DNA of 53,446 bases from an archaeon (GTDB taxonomy: Archaea; Thermoproteota; Nitrososphaeria; Nitrososphaerales; Gagatemarchaeaceae): assembly GCA_021791695.1 (NCBI GenBank), contig JAJYWC010000001.1, positions 1-53,446 on the forward strand, read 5' to 3'. The notes below the pieces were generated by a model, which was not told where the DNA came from, made no database searches, and saw only the letters and a list, made by a program, of their open reading frames with translations. This document shows positions 34,391-42,927 of the stretch, one piece after another (the first letter of the stretch is position 1; the number at the start of each line of letters is the position of its first letter). A program made the translations under genes and the position numbers.

Positions 34391-35581
34391 TCAGCCTACC
34401 GTCGATAGCGAGTACCGGCTCTTCAGGAGTTCACCGGTCTCGAAACGCTTCAGCCGGAAGACCGAGACATCGTAGTCCCTGAAGGTGCCTTCTGTCACGA
34501 GGGAGGCCATCACCCTTCCGAATTCCGGGCAGAGCTTGAACCCGTGCCCGCTGAGACCGACAAGACAGAAGACCCCCTCGTAGCCGTACCCTGACAGCTC
34601 GTCGATGACCGGCTGCTGGTCAGGGGTGTTGTCGTAGACTCCGCTGTATCCTCTTTCGTATCTCCCCTTCTCGCCCATCACCGGATAGGCCTGAGTGGTC
34701 CAGCCGGTGAACTTCTCAGCCTCCTCGAACGTGATGCTCTGGTCGTATCCGTCGGGGTCGGCGGGCGGGCTGCTCGCGTCGAGCTCCGCCTCCATGCTCC
34801 CCACGAAGAGCAAGCCCTGCCCCTCGGGCTTGTAATAGGCCGATCGTAGGAAGTCGAAGACCACGGGTCTGAGCCCCCTGAACTCCTGTGGTCTCTCGTA
34901 GATGGCGACTGGATGGCGCACCGGTTTTACAGGGAGCTCGATTCCGAGCTGGCGGAACATCGCCACGGACCAGACGCCCGTGGCCAGGACCACCTTCTCT
35001 GCTTCGACCTCTCCACTCGTCGTGGTGAGTGAGTACCCGCCGCTGGTCTTACGAATCCCCAAGACTGAGGTGCCGGAGAGTACCCTCGCACCCATCGCCT
35101 GAGCCGCCGAGGCGTAGGAACTCGCCGTCGTCGAAGGCTCGGCGTAGCCCATGTTCGGCTCGTAGACCACCGAGCTGAAGCCGGAAGTATCGAGGAAGGG
35201 TTCGAGGTTCTTAACACGCCGTTCGTCGACGAAGTCTGATGCGATGCCCATCTTCTGCAGCATGTCGAGGTTCTGCCTGATTGACTGCTCGTAGCCTGAG
35301 TCGACTCCTATGAGCAGACCGGTCTCCACGTAACCTGAGTCGTAGCCGGGGAGCTCCTTTGAGAAGTCTCTGAAGACGCGGTAGCTTAGTAGCGCCATCT
35401 TCGCGACTACGGGTACGGTATAGTGAGTCCTGACGAGTGCAGTCGAACGGCTCGTCTGACCCGAGGCGATTGAGAGCCCCTTCTCTATGAGAAGCGGGTC
35501 GGAGATGCCGCGCGCGGCGAGATGATAGAGGATGCTCGACCCCGTCGAACCCCCGCCCACGACAGCGACCCTGGTTCGCAC
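34391..35581 (-). CDS. DAO-family FAD-dependent oxidoreductase
   Basis: 396-aa flavoenzyme of the D-amino-acid/sarcosine/glycine oxidase family. N-terminal FAD motif VAVVGGGSTGSSILYHLAAR, then GLSIASGQTSRSTALVRTHY typical of sarcosine oxidase-like proteins, and VGLSGHGFKLCPEFGRVMA near the C-terminus. Start is GTG. It follows the LsrF-like gene by 12 nt on the same strand, so likely co-transcribed. The substrate is an amine or N-methyl amino acid; which one cannot be told. Confidence 0.87.
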   Translation of the reverse strand: MRTRVAVVGGGSTGSSILYHLAARGISDPLLIEKGLSIASGQTSRSTALVRTHYTVPVVAKMALLSYRVFRDFSKELPGYDSGYVETGLLIGVDSGYEQSIRQNLDMLQKMGIASDFVDERRVKNLEPFLDTSGFSSVVYEPNMGYAEPSTTASSYASAAQAMGARVLSGTSVLGIRKTSGGYSLTTTSGEVEAEKVVLATGVWSVAMFRQLGIELPVKPVRHPVAIYERPQEFRGLRPVVFDFLRSAYYKPEGQGLLFVGSMEAELDASSPPADPDGYDQSITFEEAEKFTGWTTQAYPVMGEKGRYERGYSGVYDNTPDQQPVIDELSGYGYEGVFCLVGLSGHGFKLCPEFGRVMASLVTEGTFRDYDVSVFRLKRFETGELLKSRYSLSTVG

Positions 35582-35593
35582 GCCCGTAGCACG

Positions 35594-36397
35594 CTATGCC
35601 GGTATCGACGCTGTTTTGGCCTGTGCGAAAATGTCGGAGGCTTCTTTGACGGTGGCCTGCTCGTGCACTATGGCCCGGATGGCCCTGATCATCGCGACGG
35701 GATGGTCGTTCTGCCAGATGTTACGGCCCATGTCTACCCCGACGGCACCCTCTGCCAGCGCGTTGTGGGCGAGCTGGAACGCGTCTGTCTCGGTGTTGAG
35801 CTTTGGACCTCCCGCCACGACCAGCGGTACCGGACAACCCTCGACGACCTTGGAGAACCCTTCGCAATAGTACGTCTTCACCACGTGGGCTCCTATCTCT
35901 GCAGCGAGCCTGCAGGCGAGGGCGAGGTACCTTCCGTCCCTCTTCTCCAGCTCCTTGCCCACCGCGGTTATCGCCATCACGGGCATTCCCCGGTCCTCCC
36001 CCTCGTCGACCAGTCTGGCGAGGTTGAGCAGTGTCTGCTTTTCGTGTGGACTCCCTACGAAGATCGAGATCGCCACCGCAGAGACGTTGAGCCTCAGGGC
36101 GTCCTTCATGGCGACCGTCAGTCCTTCGTCGCTGAGGTCCTCGTGAAGCACGCTCGTGCCTCCCGAGACGCGGAGCAGTATCGGCACCTGCCATGACGGG
36201 TCGACGGACGTCCTCAGGACGCCGCGGGTGACGGCCAGGGCGTCGGCGTATGGCACGAGCGGTTCGAACGTCCTGCGCGGGACCTCCAGTCTGCGGGTCG
36301 GACCCATGAAGTATCCGTGGTCGCACGCGAGCATGACCGAATGCCCGTCCGCGGGCTTTATCATGCGGGCGAGCCTGTTCTTGAGACCCCAGTCCAT
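35594..36397 (-). CDS. lsrF: LsrF-like class I aldolase/thiolase
   Basis: 267-aa TIM-barrel enzyme very like E. coli LsrF, the thiolase that cuts phospho-AI-2 breakdown product 3-hydroxy-5-phosphonooxypentane-2,4-dione with CoA. Matching stretches: MDWGLKNRLARMI, VMLACDHGYFMGPT, TRGVLRTSVDPS, MAITAVGKELEKRDGRYLAL, HVVKTYYCEGFSKVVEGCPV (catalytic Lys) and GVDMGRNIWQNDHPVAMIRA. I use the ATG at 36397 because a TATA box lies 26 nt upstream of a short leader; the frame is open to 36505 and a longer form is possible. Same family also includes archaeal DeoC/Fba-like enzymes, but this is closest to LsrF by these blocks. Confidence 0.85.
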   Translation of the reverse strand: MDWGLKNRLARMIKPADGHSVMLACDHGYFMGPTRRLEVPRRTFEPLVPYADALAVTRGVLRTSVDPSWQVPILLRVSGGTSVLHEDLSDEGLTVAMKDALRLNVSAVAISIFVGSPHEKQTLLNLARLVDEGEDRGMPVMAITAVGKELEKRDGRYLALACRLAAEIGAHVVKTYYCEGFSKVVEGCPVPLVVAGGPKLNTETDAFQLAHNALAEGAVGVDMGRNIWQNDHPVAMIRAIRAIVHEQATVKEASDIFAQAKTASIPA

Positions 36398-36434
36398 CAC
36401 TATTGCACCTTTCGAGGCGAGGCTTCCGAAGGGT

Positions 36435-36442
36435 GATATATC
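36435..36442 (-). promoter_or_regulatory. TATA box of the LsrF-like gene
   Basis: GATATATC, centred about 41 nt from the chosen ATG, predicts a ~15-nt leader. It lies at the far edge of the open frame, which argues against the longer start at 36505. Confidence 0.5.
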
Positions 36443-36449
36443 TTTCGGG

Positions 36450-37154
36450 TCAGGCGCCCGGGCGCCTACGGCCTGGGCCGAGCCCCACGCGGAGCACGGT
36501 CGCAACGCAGAGTACGGAGAGAGAGGAGACCGCTAGTACGTAGTTGGTGAACCACGGCGGACTCAAACTTGTGAAGTGGACGTAGAACTCGCCGCGATCC
36601 CACGCGTAGACCTCGAGTGCGAGCAACAGGGTCAGCGACGAGGTCACAAGGAGCGAGTTCAGGAAGGACGACCAGCCCACGCGCCCGGAGAGCAGGAACG
36701 TGGAGGTTCCCGCAGCTAGGAGAGCCGCCAGGAAGACCACGTCGACGACGGCGATGCCGATACCCGTGTCCACGCCGACTCCGACCAGGCCCAGCGCGAT
36801 GGGGTCGACCACCCTGTTGACGAGCGTCGTGTCCCAGGGTCCGCGGGACGTCCACAGGAAGGCTAGGTTGAGCAGGGTAACGGACGCGCCGGCCACGGCT
36901 ATCCTGCCGGTCCTGTACCTGAAAGCGAGCATCGTCGCTGCAAGGACCTCTGAGGCCATGCCGCTGACGACGTAGCCCTGCAGGACGTACGCCCAACCCA
37001 GCTCGTTGGAATCAGGCCTGCCTAAGACAGCCACCCACGAGCTCCATGCTATGAGAACTGCTCCGACGAGAGCGGGGACGATGACAGCGAGGTTAGCGAC
37101 TTTCCCTTCGGTAGGCGTGGCGGCATCATCGCCGGCCCTGATATCGTCATCCAT
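36450..37154 (-). CDS. Six-helix membrane protein
   Basis: 234 aa, about six membrane helices (for example VIVPALVGAVLIAWSSWVAV; GIGIAVVDVVFLAALLAAG; YVLAVSSLSVLCVATVLRV). Not recognised; no transporter motif. It lies upstream of and parallel to the LsrF-like gene, but that gene has its own TATA box. Confidence 0.6.
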   Translation of the reverse strand: MDDDIRAGDDAATPTEGKVANLAVIVPALVGAVLIAWSSWVAVLGRPDSNELGWAYVLQGYVVSGMASEVLAATMLAFRYRTGRIAVAGASVTLLNLAFLWTSRGPWDTTLVNRVVDPIALGLVGVGVDTGIGIAVVDVVFLAALLAAGTSTFLLSGRVGWSSFLNSLLVTSSLTLLLALEVYAWDRGEFYVHFTSLSPPWFTNYVLAVSSLSVLCVATVLRVGLGPGRRRPGA

Positions 37155-37259
37155 GGATGAGAGGTGGACCGTTCTTCCGATAAACGTGTCGTGCCCCCGG
37201 GAAAGGCTCAGTCAGCGGCTTTCGCAACGCTTTAAAGAATCGGCTCCCGGTTTTTCCCC

Positions 37260-37757
37260 ATGGCTCCCAAGGCGAAGGCACCTCCCGGAATGCGGATAAC
37301 GCAGGTCGCTGTCGTGGTCAAGGACCTGAGGACTACCATGGAGAAGTACCACCAGGTGATGGGATGGGCCCCCTGGAGCGTCTACGAGCACAAGCCCCCC
37401 GTCCTCCACGAGACGGAGGTGAGGGGGAAACGCGTCAAGTACACGATGCTGGGAGCCGAGGTGCACTGCAACCCGATAGACTTCGAGATACTCCAGCCTC
37501 TCGAGGGTCCCAGCATCTACAAGGAGTTCCTCAGGGAGAAGGGGGAAGGGCTGCATCACGTGTCGGTCGTGAATCGGGCGGAGGACGTCCACAGGGCCCT
37601 GAAGGACTTTGGCAGGAAGGGCATCGACGTCCTTATGAGCGGGAAACTGAACGACATTGAGTTCTACTACATGGACACCGACCCGGTGCTCAAGATGGTG
37701 GCCGAGACGGTCAGCGGACACGCCATCTCGCTGAAGCCGAGCTATACCTACCCTTAG
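37260..37757 (+). CDS. VOC-fold (glyoxalase/epimerase-like) protein
   Basis: 165 aa with the vicinal-oxygen-chelate layout: RITQVAVVVKDLRTTMEKYH, FEILQPLEGPSIYKEFL and GLHHVSVV, giving His, Glu and His metal ligands. It is like methylmalonyl-CoA epimerase-type VOC proteins. TATA box CTTTAAAG about 28 nt before the ATG. It lies between the LsrF- and LsrK-like genes and converges on the latter. A role as the isomerase step that LsrG performs in bacteria is possible but is inference. Confidence 0.82.
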   Translation: MAPKAKAPPGMRITQVAVVVKDLRTTMEKYHQVMGWAPWSVYEHKPPVLHETEVRGKRVKYTMLGAEVHCNPIDFEILQPLEGPSIYKEFLREKGEGLHHVSVVNRAEDVHRALKDFGRKGIDVLMSGKLNDIEFYYMDTDPVLKMVAETVSGHAISLKPSYTYP

Positions 37758-39313
37758 GTGCCGACCGCCCGCCAGAGCGGTCTCACGAGACCCTCCTCTA
37801 CCATGCCCAGGGCACGGTCGTACACCTCGAGCCAGTTCGCATACAGGCGTTCGTAGGCCCTGTGGTTGGCCGCAGACGGTGCTATCCTCTTCTCTATCCG
37901 GGCTACCCTGCTCGCCGCCTCCTGCAGGTCTGAGTTCCATCCCGCACCGACCCCTGCGGCGATGGCGCACCCCAGGGCGGTGCTCTCCTTGACGACAGGT
38001 ACGCTTACGTCGACACCGAGGATGTCCGAGACGACCTGCGGCCAGAGCTTCCCCTTCGAAGCGCCGCCAGTCATCATCACCTCCGTCGGGTGTCTCCTGA
38101 TTATCGACTCGATCATCTTCAGGTGTCCGAGGGCGACGTACCCAGCGCTCTCCTCTATCGCGCGTATGCACTCCTTCTTCCCAGAGCGGTCTGGGTTGCC
38201 TATATCGAACTGAATCAGCGATGGCGACGCGTGCACCCACCGCCTCGAGTTCATCAGGTTCGAGAAGACCCCCATGACACCGTTCGAACCGGGAGGCACA
38301 GATGCGGCGAGGTCCTCCATCACAGCGTAGGCGTCGCGGCCGTGCCGTCGAGCCTCCTCCTTCTCGCTCTGACAGAACGCGTCCCTGAACCACCTCATCG
38401 TGAGTCCACAGTAGAAGCCTATCCCCTCCATCATCCACTGACCGGGAACGACGTGGCAGAGCGTCCTCAGACGTATCTTCCTATCTATCCTGGCCCGGTC
38501 CATCAGCACGGTCGTCTGCCAGAAGCTCCCGCCCACGACCGTGACCCGGTTGGGGTCCGTGACCCCGATTCCCAGGAGGCCGAGCTGGGTGTCGCCCCCT
38601 CCGGTTACGACGGGCGTCCCGGGGCTGAGGCCGGTGGCCGCTGCAGCTGCCTTGGTCACCTCACCTGCGACGTTCCCCGACTCGAGGACCTCGGGCAGGA
38701 CATCGGCCTTCAATCCGCAGAGCTCGGCGACCTTGATGGACCAACTTCTGCGCTCGAGGTTGAACATGGCCGAGCTCGAGCCGATCGAGGGGTCCGTGAC
38801 AAACTTGCCTGACAGGCGGTAGAGGATCCAGTCGCTTATCATTCCCAGGTGGGCCACGCTTCTGAAGAGCTCAGGCTCGTTCTTGGCTATCCAGAGCAGC
38901 CTCGGCGGCGCTGTAATCGAGACCCAGTCCCCGCCCTCGAAGAATATCTTCTCCGCCGTGCCCCGCTTTATCATCGAAGCCGCTTCGGCCGCGGCGCGCG
39001 AGTCTACATTCGGGCAAGCCCAGACCTCGCGCCCGCGCCTGTCGTAGAGCACCATCCCTTCCCTCATGCTGCTCGCGCTGATGGCCTTGACCTGAGAAGG
39101 GCTGACCGACTTCGCGAACATGGCCTCCCTTATGCAGTGTGCTATCAGCGCCCAGTTCCTCTCCGTGTCGAAGACCTGCGAGCCCGGGACTCCGGGGAGC
39201 GGCAGGTGCGTCCACTCGTGCTGCGCTATGGAGACCTGGTGGCCGTCCTTATCGAAGATCACCGCCCGGCAGCTACCTGTACCGGCGTCGACCGCCATCA
39301 CGTACTGCGGCAT
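37754..39313 (-). CDS. lsrK: LsrK-like FGGY kinase (autoinducer-2 kinase homologue)
   Basis: 519-aa sugar kinase that aligns throughout with E. coli LsrK, which phosphorylates the quorum signal AI-2. Shared blocks: VDAGTGSCRAVIFDKDGHQV, SASSMREGMVLYDRRGRE, WACPNVDSRAA, PRLLWIAKNEPELF, MISDWILYRLSG, VVTGGGDTQLGLLGIG (catalytic Asp), GLTMRWFRDAFCQSEKE, TGGASKGKLWPQ and VVKESTALGCAIAAGVGAGW. These go well beyond generic FGGY motifs. It overlaps the 2-hydroxyacid dehydrogenase gene by one base. A different ketose substrate remains possible. Confidence 0.88.
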   Translation of the reverse strand: MPQYVMAVDAGTGSCRAVIFDKDGHQVSIAQHEWTHLPLPGVPGSQVFDTERNWALIAHCIREAMFAKSVSPSQVKAISASSMREGMVLYDRRGREVWACPNVDSRAAAEAASMIKRGTAEKIFFEGGDWVSITAPPRLLWIAKNEPELFRSVAHLGMISDWILYRLSGKFVTDPSIGSSSAMFNLERRSWSIKVAELCGLKADVLPEVLESGNVAGEVTKAAAAATGLSPGTPVVTGGGDTQLGLLGIGVTDPNRVTVVGGSFWQTTVLMDRARIDRKIRLRTLCHVVPGQWMMEGIGFYCGLTMRWFRDAFCQSEKEEARRHGRDAYAVMEDLAASVPPGSNGVMGVFSNLMNSRRWVHASPSLIQFDIGNPDRSGKKECIRAIEESAGYVALGHLKMIESIIRRHPTEVMMTGGASKGKLWPQVVSDILGVDVSVPVVKESTALGCAIAAGVGAGWNSDLQEAASRVARIEKRIAPSAANHRAYERLYANWLEVYDRALGMVEEGLVRPLWRAVGT

Positions 39314-40359
39314 CAGCGCCCGGCGCGGGTTTCCGGATTAATAACGGTCTCCATCTTCTCACCCTTCGCATACAGTTCGAGCTGGTTCGCCACGATGAAC
39401 GCGCCCTTGGTCGTCGTCTCGCGCGTGGCCCCGCCGATGTGGGGGAGGACGACGACGTTGTCCAGCTCGAGCAAGGGGCTGACGGGTCTCGCGGGTTCGT
39501 AGCGGACCACATCCACCGCAGCGCCCGCGAGAGTCCCGTTCCTCAGGGCGTCGAGCAGGGCCGACTCGTCTACCAAGCTGGGTCGGGCAGTGTTGACGAA
39601 GTATGACCCGCGCTTCATCAGCGAGAACTGCTTGCGTCCGACCAGGTTCTCGTTCTCCTTGGACTCCCTCGCGTGGAGCGAGACGTAGTCACACTTCATG
39701 GCCTGCTCGAAGCTCGCCGCGGTGATGCCCTCGGACTCGATCGTAGCACGGCTGAGGAAGGGGTCGTAGACTAGCACCCTCATGCCGAACGCGATGGCCT
39801 TCCTCGCGACCTTCGAGCCGACCCGGCCGAACCCTATCAGACCCAGCGTCTTCCCTTCAAGCTCGGAGCCCGTGAACCTGGCGCCCTCAAAGTTGTCGTT
39901 CCCGACGACCTTCACCGACCTGACGTGCTCGTAAGCCTTGATCAGGTTCCTCGACAAGATGACCATCAGGGCTATCGTCAGTTCCGCCACCGCCTCAGCG
40001 TTCTTCCCCGGTGCTGTGACGACCTGGATTCCTCTCTTGGTCGCCGCTGCGACGTCCACGTTGACCGGACCTCCCCTGGCGCAGCAGACCACCCTCAGAT
40101 TGGGCGCGGCCGCCATGACTTCGTCGGAGACGGGCGCCCCGTGCACGACGAGCACCTCCGCGTCCCTCACCTCAGAGATGAGCTGTCTCGGGCTCCCGAG
40201 ATACTCCCGGAGAGACTTCTCCGAGGGCGTCGCCGGGACCAGTTTCGTCCCCTCGTCGACGGCGACGAACCGCACGTCGTTCTGTTTCGCGACGCCGGCG
40301 AAGGCCTGACGGAAGACGTCAAGGCCGATGAAGCTGTCCCCGAAGACCACTACCTTCAT
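39313..40359 (-). CDS. D-isomer 2-hydroxyacid dehydrogenase (phosphoglycerate dehydrogenase-like)
   Basis: 348-aa NAD(P) enzyme. Rossmann motif LGLIGFGRVGSKVARKAIAF, catalytic Arg in NTARPSLVDE, Glu in VVRYEPARP and His in LPHIGGATRET. It lacks the C-terminal ACT domain of true serine-pathway enzymes. First gene of a two-gene leftward unit with the LsrK-like kinase, so it probably acts on the same carbon source, interconverting a 2-keto and 2-hydroxy acid. Confidence 0.9.
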   Translation of the reverse strand: MKVVVFGDSFIGLDVFRQAFAGVAKQNDVRFVAVDEGTKLVPATPSEKSLREYLGSPRQLISEVRDAEVLVVHGAPVSDEVMAAAPNLRVVCCARGGPVNVDVAAATKRGIQVVTAPGKNAEAVAELTIALMVILSRNLIKAYEHVRSVKVVGNDNFEGARFTGSELEGKTLGLIGFGRVGSKVARKAIAFGMRVLVYDPFLSRATIESEGITAASFEQAMKCDYVSLHARESKENENLVGRKQFSLMKRGSYFVNTARPSLVDESALLDALRNGTLAGAAVDVVRYEPARPVSPLLELDNVVVLPHIGGATRETTTKGAFIVANQLELYAKGEKMETVINPETRAGR

Positions 40360-40402
40360 TGAAGGCTGGCCGCGATTTTGCGCGGGTAATATAGATTGGG
40401 TT

Positions 40403-41992
40403 CTACTCTGGAGGTATCTCTTTCAGCACCGAGCCGAGGTCGATTCCCTTGCTCTTGAAGTAATAGTACCTCGCGATGTATATTATGACGCCGGACCCGA
40501 AGATGCACGCCAGGAGGGCGTCTGCTATGGGCGTCGACGGTCCTACTGCAGGTGTCGTGACTGCAAAGTAGAAGGTTACCGCCATGGCAATCACAGAAAG
40601 GGCGCCGAATACCTGCAACAGGCGCGCCCCGCCTGCCAGTCCCTTCGACAGGTCCTTCCTCCTGATTGGCATGACTATAGCTGAGATGCCCACTACGATC
40701 CAGACTATCGACCAGATCGTCGTCGTATTCAAGACCTCTCCGATGTAGCTCGTGTACGCTGTGAAGAGCATGAGGATGGTCCCTACCGCCAGCGTCAGCA
40801 CCGTTGCCTTGATCGGGATATGGAGCCTTGAATTGATGTCGGCAAAAGTCTGCGGGAGGATCCTGTCGAAGGAGAACGCGAAGACGTACCTCGAAGCGCT
40901 GAGGACGAGCCCGCAGGCCCACCATGGGAAGAAGACGAGGAATCCGAGCTGGACGAAGGTTGCGAGGTATGCATTACCCAGTATAGCAGGTACGAAGACG
41001 GCCAGCCATGGAGAGACCCCGAGGGAGAACTTGCTGGCACCGAAGAGAGAGAAGGCGGCCTGGTTGAACTGATACGAGAGCATGTTCATTGCGAAGTAGA
41101 GGCCAGTGATGTCGATTGCCGCGCATATCGCCAGCGCAATGAGGACACCCCAGAGCATGCTGTATTTTGCATTCTTGACTTCTCCTGAGATATAGACGGA
41201 ATAGTTGAATCCGTTGAAGAGGAGTACACCGAAGGGGATGCTGAGGAGAGTTGCGCTTTCAGTTATGGGGAGGTAGGGGAAGTTGTTACTCGCGGCTGCC
41301 GACAGTACGCCGTTGTACGTCGCGGTAGGCGCACCCGGCGTCGAGGTGAAGTAGTTTGTGAAGTCTGCGGCAAACGCGCTGTTCGACGTCGCAATCAGGA
41401 ATCCAACCACTATCAGGGTTCCAAGCATTATGAAGATGCCGAGAGCCACCATGATGCGACTGTAGATTCTGTTGCCGAGGCTTGTGATGATAACGCCGAA
41501 GATAATCACCCCTAGCATGCCCGCGGCGAAGATGTCGTTGGGGGTCGCGAACGTCCCCGCCCAGTTGATCAGTCCGACGTTGTGCCAGGTGTATCCCATC
41601 GTAAGCGCGAAGTCAGGGACCACTACCGCTCCCCAGGCGCCCGCTCCGCCTGCGAGCAGCGCGATGAAGGACAGCCACATCGCCCAGCCTGCGACGAAAC
41701 CCACACTAGGGTGGAGCGCCCTCCCCATCCAGATGTAGTCTCCACCGGAGCGGGGCATCTGCGTGGCGAAGACATAGTACATCACTCCTAGGGGTATCAT
41801 GAAAAGTACGCCGAAGATTGCTGATGTTGTGAAGTTGGAGCCCGGGTCGGACGGCGCGATGTAACCGATCTGCGAAGCAATCCCGAAATAGGTCGGACCC
41901 GTGACGGCCAGACTGACAATCAGGGCGTCATACCAGGTGAACGAACGGACAAGACCAGTCGCATCCCGCATAAAGGATGTCTTGCTTTCCAA
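40403..41992 (-). CDS. APC-superfamily amino acid/amine permease
   Basis: 529 aa with about 12-14 membrane helices. Start region FTWYDALIVSLAVTGPTYFG is the unwound helix 1 of the fold, and MPRSGGDYIWMGRALHPSVG is the conserved APC block after helix 2. It would bring in an amino acid, amine or similar substrate. It lies upstream of and parallel to the dehydrogenase-kinase pair, 43 nt away, so may supply their substrate. Confidence 0.88.
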   Translation of the reverse strand: MESKTSFMRDATGLVRSFTWYDALIVSLAVTGPTYFGIASQIGYIAPSDPGSNFTTSAIFGVLFMIPLGVMYYVFATQMPRSGGDYIWMGRALHPSVGFVAGWAMWLSFIALLAGGAGAWGAVVVPDFALTMGYTWHNVGLINWAGTFATPNDIFAAGMLGVIIFGVIITSLGNRIYSRIMVALGIFIMLGTLIVVGFLIATSNSAFAADFTNYFTSTPGAPTATYNGVLSAAASNNFPYLPITESATLLSIPFGVLLFNGFNYSVYISGEVKNAKYSMLWGVLIALAICAAIDITGLYFAMNMLSYQFNQAAFSLFGASKFSLGVSPWLAVFVPAILGNAYLATFVQLGFLVFFPWWACGLVLSASRYVFAFSFDRILPQTFADINSRLHIPIKATVLTLAVGTILMLFTAYTSYIGEVLNTTTIWSIVWIVVGISAIVMPIRRKDLSKGLAGGARLLQVFGALSVIAMAVTFYFAVTTPAVGPSTPIADALLACIFGSGVIIYIARYYYFKSKGIDLGSVLKEIPPE

Positions 41993-42136
41993 TACAAGGT
42001 AACGATAGCTGGAAGTTTACTATTTAACCGTTGAAACTGAAAACATTGTTGGAAGAATTTCAGCATTTTCGGGCTGGGTTAACTTACCCTCCCGAGCGGA
42101 GAAGAATTTTAGAGGCGAGCTGACGCTGCCCCGACG

Positions 42137-42886
42137 ATGAGACTTTCAGGGCGCGTCGCGATAGTCACGGGGGCATCCCGTGGGATTGGATATGCCATCG
42201 CCAAGAGGTTCGCAGCCGAGGGCGCAGCGGTTGTGATCAACTACAATACATCGAAATCAGGCGCATCGAAGCTTCTTCGAGAGGTCCGCACGAGCGGGGG
42301 TGAGGGGATGATCGTAGCGGCCGACGTTGCGGACTACGAGCAAGTAAAGCGGATGGTCAGGAAGACTCTCGCGAAATACGGACGCATAGATATCCTCGTC
42401 AACAACGCCGGAGTGATGATCCCCGAAACATTCCTGGAAGGACCCGACGACGTCTGGGACAAGACGATAGACGTTAACCTCAAGGGAACATACCTGTGCT
42501 CGAAGGCGGTGGCACCTACGATGTTGAAGCAGAAGCAGGGTAAGATAATCAACATCTCTTCCAACTCGGGTCTCTATCACCCCTCTGCAATGCGGTTTGT
42601 CGAATACGTGGCGTCGAAAGCGGGCGTAAATGGGCTCACCAAGGCTCTTGCACTCAAGCTCGGCCCATACGTGAACGTCAACGCGATATGTCCTGGATGG
42701 ATCAAGACGGATATGGTGGCGGCGACCGACCCCGAGGTCGAGAAGAGGATCCTGGACGAAACTCCGCTCAAGCGGTATGGCACGGTCGAGGAGGTTGCCA
42801 ACGCTGCGGTCTATCTTGCATCGAACGAATCCGACTTCGTGACGGGTGAGCTGCATCTTGTCGCAGGCGGCAGGGGTATGCACTGA
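42137..42886 (+). CDS. Short-chain dehydrogenase (FabG-like)
   Basis: 249-aa classical SDR: VAIVTGASRGIGYAIAKRFA, NNAGVMIPETF, IINISSNSG (Ser), YVASKAGVNGLTKALALKL (Tyr, Lys), and C-terminal NAAVYLASNESDFVTGELHL. Opens a rightward set of catabolic genes and is 41 nt before the cyclase-family gene. Probable oxidoreductase for a sugar acid or hydroxy-acid. Confidence 0.9.
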   Translation: MRLSGRVAIVTGASRGIGYAIAKRFAAEGAAVVINYNTSKSGASKLLREVRTSGGEGMIVAADVADYEQVKRMVRKTLAKYGRIDILVNNAGVMIPETFLEGPDDVWDKTIDVNLKGTYLCSKAVAPTMLKQKQGKIINISSNSGLYHPSAMRFVEYVASKAGVNGLTKALALKLGPYVNVNAICPGWIKTDMVAATDPEVEKRILDETPLKRYGTVEEVANAAVYLASNESDFVTGELHLVAGGRGMH

Positions 42887-42927
42887 ACTCGCACCGACAA
42901 CAATAAACGAGAAGGGACGGCGGAGAG

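Noticed and set aside
36398-36505. Longer N-terminus for the LsrF-like protein
   Set aside because: The extension overlaps another gene and a TATA box; the conserved block begins at MDWG. Kept as a possibility only.
37212-38438. A 408-codon leftward frame spanning the VOC and kinase genes
   Set aside because: Long but biased composition, no domain, and both overlapped genes are clear homologues in other frames.
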